64,000 nucleotides of DNA from Embleya sp040629175 (GTDB lineage: Bacteria; Actinomycetota; Actinomycetes; Streptomycetales; Streptomycetaceae), in NCBI RefSeq assembly GCF_040629175.1, contig NZ_JBEXUX010000053.1:1-64000 (forward strand), read 5' to 3'. The position numbers and the translations under genes were made by a program. Position 1 is the first letter of the stretch. The number at the start of each line of letters is the position of its first letter. Positions 59,242 to 64,000 of this stretch are shown here, one piece after another. Under the pieces are notes generated by a model. The model was given only the letters and a program-made list of their open reading frames with translations, was not told where the DNA came from and did no database searches.

Positions 59242-59562
59242 ATGACTACATCGCCCGACACGCCCGTCCTGGACACCCTGGCCGCCATGACCCTCGACTC
59301 GGTGGAACGATGCGGCCTGACGCGGGAGGCCCTCATTCTCACTCGTATCGCCGCTCTCGTCGCCATGGACGCGCCGCCGGTGTCCTACGTGGCCCATTTC
59401 GAGGCCGGCTCGGAGGCGGACCTGAGGCCGGAGCAGATCCAGGACGTCCTGGTGGCGATCGCGCCCGTGGTCGGCACCGCGCGAGTGATGACCGCGGCCT
59501 CCCACATCGCCGAGGCCCTGGGTATCGAGATCGCCGCTTCGATCCGCGAATCCGAGGGCTGA
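59242..59562 (+). CDS. Carboxymuconolactone decarboxylase-like protein
   Basis: A 106-residue helical protein of the CMD/AhpD superfamily. LTREALILTRIAALVAMDAPPVSY and DLRPEQIQDVLVAIAPVVGTARVMTAASHIAEALGI fit the conserved core. The CxxC redox pair of AhpD is absent (only one Cys, in ERCGLT), so a peroxidase role is unlikely. ATG 59242 has an AAGGAAG site. It is a stand-alone gene, convergent with the GAP-type membrane protein. Confidence 0.82.
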   Translation: MTTSPDTPVLDTLAAMTLDSVERCGLTREALILTRIAALVAMDAPPVSYVAHFEAGSEADLRPEQIQDVLVAIAPVVGTARVMTAASHIAEALGIEIAASIRESEG

Positions 59563-59675
59563 GCCCCCGGTTTCGACGCGCCGATACGCCGCTCGGGGGT
59601 TCGCACGCGGTCGAGTGCGCGAAGCGGCCGTGCCCGGTCTCCCCGGTGGCCCCGGTGTGTTCGGGGTGGCTGCGG

Positions 59676-60329
59676 CTATGCGAGTTTGACGAGTTCGTAC
59701 GTGCTCTTCGCGGCCAACCACAGGCCCAGCAGCAGCGACAGGATGACGATCGCCTGGTCCTGGTGGGTACTGATGGCGGTACGCAGCCGCCCGAGTTCGT
59801 CTTGTGCCCGGGCCGGTGCGAAGGTCGCGTACAGCTCCATCCCGAGCAGAGTGGCCGAGGCGAGCAGGAAATAGCCCATCAGGGCCACGAACGTGACGGC
59901 CGAGGACAGGTTCGCGTTCATCACGGTGGCGCCGCCGGCGGCGACCATCGCCCACGGCTGGAGCAGGACGGCGAGCCCGGCCGCGGTCCACCGGGAAACA
60001 CGGTCCAGCCGGGCCATCCACCTCGGGTTCCCCCGGGAACGGGTGACGCCCTTGCGTCGTTTGCGCTCGCCGTAGACCACCAGCGCGATGCCCACGGTCA
60101 GCTTGATCACCAGACCCGTCGTCGAGGGCGCGCTGTGTCGCGAAGGCGGGTTGCCCCCGGTCAGCAGCAACACCGCCGCGACCACCACGACGAGTTCCAC
60201 GAGCCAGGTCAGGGTGAACACGAGCCCGTGCAACAACCCCCTGTCCGCGGACAACAACAGAATGAACGCGGAGTTGTGCATCGGTCCCAGGGTGATGGCC
60301 GTTCCGATGAGGACGAGATCAAGGACCAT
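59676..60329 (-). CDS. GAP/Sap family membrane protein
   Basis: A 217-residue, about six-helix protein from ATG 60329 with a GAGGA site (a GTG at 60341 adds four residues). Helices are MVLDLVLIGTAITLGPMH, LVFTLTWLVELVVVVAAVLLL, TGLVIKLTVGIALVVYG, AAGLAVLLQPWAMVAAGG, VTFVALMGYFLLASATLL and QAIVILSLLLGLWLAA. The layout fits the GAP (peptidoglycolipid addressing) family related to mycobacterial Sap/Gap, thought to help export of lipids. Divergent from the MFS transporter. Confidence 0.75.
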   Translation of the reverse strand: MVLDLVLIGTAITLGPMHNSAFILLLSADRGLLHGLVFTLTWLVELVVVVAAVLLLTGGNPPSRHSAPSTTGLVIKLTVGIALVVYGERKRRKGVTRSRGNPRWMARLDRVSRWTAAGLAVLLQPWAMVAAGGATVMNANLSSAVTFVALMGYFLLASATLLGMELYATFAPARAQDELGRLRTAISTHQDQAIVILSLLLGLWLAAKSTYELVKLA

Positions 60330-60507
60330 GGTTGTCCTCACGTGGGTGATGGTGGAGCGGAGTCGTGCGCAGGCTTCGCCGCACTCGGTACCACCCCTCG
60401 GGCCTCGTTACACAACACTTCGAGGTCGGCGCCCGCCATCCGGCCATCCGGCTGACGTCGCGGCGCGGTGGATCGGCCCTCGCACGCGACGTTGGGACCA
60501 TGTGGCC

Positions 60508-62124
60508 ATGACAGCCGCGATGGACAAACCGGTGCGTTCCGCAGGGCCACGACTGGTGTTGATTCCGCTTGTCCTGGGGCAGTTCCTGATGGCGCTGGAC
60601 AGTTCCGTCATGAACGTGTCGATCGCGACGGTGGCCGAGGACGTGGGCACGACGGTGACCGGGATCCAGGGTGCGATCACGGCCTACACACTCGTGATGG
60701 CGATGCTCATGATTCCGGGGGGCAAGATCGGCGGGCTCATCGGTCGTCGGCGCGGGTTCATGATCGGGTGCGGCATCTACGGGTGTGGTTCGCTGACCAC
60801 GGCGCTGGCCCCGAACCTGTCGGTGTTGCTGCTGGGTTGGGCGCTTTTGGAGGGAGTCGGCGCGGCCCTCATCCTGCCCGCGATCGTGGCGCTGGTGGCG
60901 GGAAACTTCCCGGCGGAGCGGCGCCCTTCCGCGTACGGGCTCGTTGCCGCGGCGGGGGCCGTGGCGATCGCGGCGGGCCCGCTGATCGGTGGTGTGGCGA
61001 CGACCTACTTCTCCTGGCGCTGGGTCTTCGCCGGCGAGGTGGTGCTCGTGGCGGTGATCCTGGTACTCGCGGCCCGGGTCGCCGACGCGCCGGTCGGCGC
61101 GCGGGAGCGCCTGGACGTCGTCGGCGCGGTGTTGTCCGCCGCCGGGCTCGGGGTCTTCGTATTCGGCGTGCTCCGGTCGGCCGAGTGGGGGTGGTTTCGG
61201 CCGAAGCCCGACGCGCCGGCCTGGTTGGGGGTCTCGATGGTCGTGTGGCTGATGTTGTCCGGAGTGGCCCTCGTCCTGCTCTTCCTGTCCTGGGAGACCC
61301 GGCTGTCGGCCCGGGGCGGGGATCCGCTCGTGGATCCGTCGATGCTGCGCAATCGGCAACTCACCGGCGGTCTGACGATGTTCTTCTTCCAGTACCTCGT
61401 GCAGATGGGCGTGTTCTTCGTCGTTCCGCTCTACCTGTCGATCGCGCTGGGCCTATCGGCCTTGGCGACCGGTGCGCGTATCCTGCCGCTCTCGCTCACG
61501 CTGTTGGCCGCCGCGATCCTGATCCCGCGCTTCCTCCCGGACGTCTCGCCGCGACGCGTGGTGCGACTCGGCGTCCTGGCACTGTTCGCGGGGGCGGTCG
61601 CCATGATGGCCGCGCTCGACGCGGACGCGGGCCCCGAGATCGTCACCGTGCCGCTCCTGCTGATCGGACTCGGCATGGGCGCGTTGGCGTCGCAGCTCGG
61701 ATCGGTCACGGTATCCGCGCTCCCGGACGAACGGAGCGCGGAGGTCGGCGGCGTGCAGAACGCGGTCACCAACCTCGGCGCCTCGATCGGCACGGCGCTC
61801 GCCGGGTCGTTGCTGATCGCCGCCATGACCTCGTCGTTCCTGGCCGCCATCGAGCGGAACCCGGCGATTCCGGCGTCGGTCACGAGCCGGGCGACCGTGG
61901 AACTCGAAGGCGGCGCGCCCTTCCTGTCGGACGAGCAACTCGACTCCGCCCTCGACAAGACCCACCTGACGCCGGAGGTGAAACAGGCCGCCATCGAGGA
62001 GAACCAGGCAGCCAGACTCGACGGCCTGCGGGCGGCGCTCGCCGTCCTCGCCCTCAGCGCTCTCCTCGCCCTGTTCTTCACCGGGCGCATCCCCACGACC
62101 CAACCCCGCTCGGCGCGGACGTAG
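60508..62124 (+). CDS. MFS exporter, DHA2 (14-helix) family
   Basis: A 538-residue transporter. Helix 1 LGQFLMALDSSVMNVSIATVA carries the DHA2 LDxxxxNVA signature, PGGKIGGLIGRRRGFMIGCG is motif A, and GVGAALILPAIVALVAG is motif C-like. The count of about 14 helices and the long loop near the C-terminus (FLSDEQLDSALDKTHLT) agree with EmrB/QacA exporters. ATG 60508 has only a weak GGGA upstream; longer frames upstream overlap the GAP-family promoter and are not protein-like. No regulator gene is adjacent. Substrate unknown. Confidence 0.9.
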   Translation: MTAAMDKPVRSAGPRLVLIPLVLGQFLMALDSSVMNVSIATVAEDVGTTVTGIQGAITAYTLVMAMLMIPGGKIGGLIGRRRGFMIGCGIYGCGSLTTALAPNLSVLLLGWALLEGVGAALILPAIVALVAGNFPAERRPSAYGLVAAAGAVAIAAGPLIGGVATTYFSWRWVFAGEVVLVAVILVLAARVADAPVGARERLDVVGAVLSAAGLGVFVFGVLRSAEWGWFRPKPDAPAWLGVSMVVWLMLSGVALVLLFLSWETRLSARGGDPLVDPSMLRNRQLTGGLTMFFFQYLVQMGVFFVVPLYLSIALGLSALATGARILPLSLTLLAAAILIPRFLPDVSPRRVVRLGVLALFAGAVAMMAALDADAGPEIVTVPLLLIGLGMGALASQLGSVTVSALPDERSAEVGGVQNAVTNLGASIGTALAGSLLIAAMTSSFLAAIERNPAIPASVTSRATVELEGGAPFLSDEQLDSALDKTHLTPEVKQAAIEENQAARLDGLRAALAVLALSALLALFFTGRIPTTQPRSART

Positions 62125-62167
62125 CGATCCCGGCCGCGCCCGCCGCTGGTGGTGGAAGCGGTGGACG

Positions 62168-63001
62168 CTATGCGGGCAGGGGTGTGAATTCGAGCAGTTC
62201 ATCCGTTCCGGGCTGCACGATGCCGCAACTGCCGTCGGGGACCTCGTTCCACGCCCCGGGCAGATCGCCGGGCGGTTCCGACACGACCAGGCGAGTATCG
62301 TCGGATATTCCGCGCAGGAACCCGGTATCGGGGTGCAACGCTCGCAACGTTTCCACGCGAGTGCTGTAGAAAAGCGAGCGTGAGGCTTTTCGGCTGGAGT
62401 AGCGGAAGGTCCACAACCGTTGTCCGTCGCTCAGCGCGACGGTCATCTGCAGCGGGAACTCCACGTCGTGCCGGTGACCGATGCGTTCCACCAGACCGGC
62501 CATCCGCGCGACGGCCCCCGGCGGGTCCTGCTCCAAGCCGTGTGTCAGGGCCAGGAAGAACATCAGCTCGGAGTCCGTGGATCCCTCGATGTCCGGGAAG
62601 AGTTGCGGATCGACGGCCAGGGCGAGGTCCCGCTTCACGCGGTGGAAATCGGCGATGGCGCCGTTGTGCATCCACATCCAGCGCCCGTGTCGGAACGGAT
62701 GACAGTTGCTTTGTTGCACCGCGGTCCCGGTCGACGCCCGTATGTGAGCGAAGATCAGCGGAGAGCTGACGTGCTCGGCGATCTCCCGGAGAGTACGGCT
62801 GCTCCACGCCGGACCGGTGTCCCGGACGAGCGCGGGAGCGTCGATGCCGGGCACGTACCACCCGACGCCGAACCCGTCGCCGTTGGTGGTCTCGACGCCC
62901 AACCGAGAGTGCAGACTCTGGTCGATCAGCGAGTGCGTCGGTTTGTACAGGATGTTGTCGAGTAGTACGGGCGTTCCCGTGTAGGCAAGCCATCGGCACA
63001 T
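62168..63001 (-). CDS. Class II glutamine amidotransferase (YafJ/EgtC-like)
   Basis: A 277-residue N-terminal nucleophile amidotransferase. After Met removal Cys2 (MCRWLAYTG) is the catalytic nucleophile. TTNGDGFGVGWYV, FAHIRASTGTAVQQSNCHPF and MWMHNGAIADFHRVK are the glutaminase pocket, and GSTDSELMFFLAL closes it. It hydrolyses an amide side chain; EgtC, of ergothioneine synthesis, has this form, but no other egt gene is near, so the YafJ-type function is equally likely. ATG 63001 has a GAGAGG site. Confidence 0.9.
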   Translation of the reverse strand: MCRWLAYTGTPVLLDNILYKPTHSLIDQSLHSRLGVETTNGDGFGVGWYVPGIDAPALVRDTGPAWSSRTLREIAEHVSSPLIFAHIRASTGTAVQQSNCHPFRHGRWMWMHNGAIADFHRVKRDLALAVDPQLFPDIEGSTDSELMFFLALTHGLEQDPPGAVARMAGLVERIGHRHDVEFPLQMTVALSDGQRLWTFRYSSRKASRSLFYSTRVETLRALHPDTGFLRGISDDTRLVVSEPPGDLPGAWNEVPDGSCGIVQPGTDELLEFTPLPA

Positions 63002-63088
63002 CGGCTGTCGCCTCTCGGTCTCGTGTCCGGGCCGCGTCCCGCGACCCGGTGGTGCGTGCCCGGAGGCTGTCCCGCCTCGGCCGCGACC

Positions 63089-63472
63089 TCAGGCCAGGAT
63101 CTTGGCCTTGGCTCGTTCGTACTCCTCGACGGTGAGGTCACCGTCGTTCCTGAGCTCGGCGATGCGGGCCAGTTCCTCGGACGTGCCCGGTGTGGCCGCG
63201 GCTTCCCGCACATAGGAGCGGAATTCCTGTTGTTGCTGCTCGACCCGGTGGCGGTCGCGTTCGCCCATCCCGCGCCCGCGGGCGACGAAGTACACGAAGA
63301 CGCCGATGAACGGCAGGATCACGCACAGGACCAGCCAGCCCGTCTTGGCCCATCCACTGAGGGAGTCGTCGCGGATGATGTCCCCGAACACGTGGAAGAG
63401 GAGCATGATCCAGAGGATCCACAGGAAGAACCAGAGCATGGTCCAGAACGCGTTCAGGAGTGGATAGTCCAT
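63089..63472 (-). CDS. SHOCT-domain membrane protein with cardiolipin synthase-type N-terminus
   Basis: A 127-residue protein from ATG 63472 with a GAAGGAGA site. Two membrane helices (NAFWTMLWFFLWILWIMLLF, about residues 7-26, and TGWLVLCVILPFIGVFVYFVARG, about 49-71, where the second resembles the PLD-nuclease N-terminal domain) are followed by a coiled segment with RHRVEQQQQEFRSYV and a C-terminal SHOCT motif (ELARIAELRNDGDLTVEEYERAK, about 100-122). SHOCT helices mediate oligomerisation. The protein is a likely small stress or envelope component. Confidence 0.85.
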   Translation of the reverse strand: MDYPLLNAFWTMLWFFLWILWIMLLFHVFGDIIRDDSLSGWAKTGWLVLCVILPFIGVFVYFVARGRGMGERDRHRVEQQQQEFRSYVREAAATPGTSEELARIAELRNDGDLTVEEYERAKAKILA

Positions 63473-63893
63473 TGTCGGTCTCCTTCGCTCGACCCCGGTG
63501 GGATCTGCAAAAGTCGGGACCGCCCCCCGGCATGCCATCCGGTATCCGTGGGATACGCCGCTGGATGCCGCCCGGGATTTTCGCCTTCTCCGGCGTGCTC
63601 GCCACCGCCCGGGCGCTCCGCGCGACTGTGCGGACACCGATGCTCGCACCGTACGGCGGCCTGGTATCAAGTCTACGGCGGCACCCGCTCGTCCACCTCA
63701 TCCGAAGCGGCTGAGCAGCGGGCCCCGACCGGCGTGCCCCGCCACGCGACCGGAAGGCGACCCGACGGCCGCCGAGCGAGCCGCGGCGGACACCGAAATC
63801 GGCCGGACCCGGGCGTGGGCGGGTGGGATCGCGACCGCGTCGTGCCCGGGGTCCGTCACGCTCGTCGCCGGACCCGATCCGGGGTCGAGCGGA
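63473..63893. other. 421-bp gene-free stretch
   Basis: Promoter side of the SHOCT gene, then high-GC sequence with only Arg/Pro-rich shadow frames. Apart from the ribosome site of the SHOCT gene I see nothing definite here. Confidence 0.4.
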
Positions 63894-64000
63894 TCACGGC
63901 GTACCGCCACCGACCGGACCCGGTCGCCCGTTCGTGGTCTGTGTCCGTGAGAGCGTCGTTCGTCCGGTCGCGGCCAACAGCGCGATGATCGCGAGCAGAA
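63894..64000 (-). CDS. Possible C-terminal end of a membrane protein, cut by window edge
   Basis: On the minus strand one frame is open from the window edge to a TGA at 63894-63896 and reads LLAIIALLAATGRTT followed by a short polar tail. The hydrophobic start looks like a last membrane helix. Only 34 residues are visible, so the assignment is weak. Confidence 0.25.
   Translation of the reverse strand, partial: LLAIIALLAATGRTTLSRTQTTNGRPGPVGGGTP

Noticed and set aside
1..64000. tRNA, rRNA, riboswitch or CRISPR elements
   Set aside because: Reading both strands I found no cloverleaf with a T-loop consensus, no rRNA core sequence and no regularly spaced repeat-spacer array. A covariance-model scan would be needed to exclude small RNAs.

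Overview
The window is high-GC actinobacterial DNA, most likely from a Streptomyces-like filamentous genus (Streptomyces, Kitasatospora or Embleya). Signs are strong third-position GC bias, frequent ATGA/GTGA stop-start overlaps, two in-frame TTA codons (880-882 and 3713-3715), and families typical of that order: a DUF574 methyltransferase, a PatA-like protein with N-terminal GNAT, an STM4015-like leucine-rich repeat protein, and an AraC/DUF2000 divergent pair. No rRNA, tRNA, CRISPR array or intact transposon was seen. All family names come from reading the translations; no database search was run.

Region 1 (1-10.2 kb) is mixed accessory DNA: an unknown gene cut by the window edge, an MFS drug exporter with a divergent TetR regulator and two tandem operators, a DUF574 methyltransferase, a VOC protein, a small lipoprotein and an XRE-cupin regulator. 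A LodA-type quinone-cofactor amino-acid oxidase follows, whose maturation flavoprotein gene (lodB) is an internally deleted remnant, then an uncharacterised third gene overlapping the remnant.

Region 2 (10.4-23.2 kb) is an inositol-type catabolic locus. A ROK protein and a GntR regulator lie divergent from a ten-gene operon: Gfo/Idh/MocA dehydrogenase, IolE-like enzyme, ABC sugar importer (binding lipoprotein plus two permeases), a NagB-like enzyme lacking a catalytic Glu, IolC, a Cgl0159-type aldolase-fold protein, IolB and IolD. The extra NagB-like and ROK genes suggest an amino- or glycosyl-inositol substrate.

Region 3 (23.4-43.2 kb) holds an MFS/MarR pair, a secreted metallophosphoesterase, a DUF981 membrane protein, a secreted DUF4082 protein, then a PucR regulator followed by a compact P450 / NodB-fold hydrolase / FAH hydrolase / [2Fe-2S] ferredoxin / ferredoxin reductase operon, which looks like a complete class I P450 catabolic module. 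Housekeeping-type genes follow: YceI, ferritin-like protein, LRR protein, DUF2000 and AraC, cyclophilin and an APH-type kinase.

Region 4 (43.4-45.5 kb) is a lower-GC patch with two overlapping genes that both read as AlkB-like 2-oxoglutarate/Fe(II) dioxygenases, preceded by a 9-bp inverted repeat. This is the best candidate for an undescribed system.

Region 5 (45.8-63.5 kb) resembles the actinobacterial DevR/OsdR (dormancy, redox) regulon: two double-domain universal stress proteins, a GNAT/acyl-CoA synthetase, an amino-acid permease, a PNPOx-like protein, DoxX, a DevS-like GAF histidine kinase divergent from a NarL-type response regulator, a cNMP-binding protein, a CBS-BON protein, a YihY membrane protein and others. 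A recurring 16-bp box, AGGGCCGNNNGNCCCG, lies upstream of four transcription units here and probably is the operator of the response regulator.
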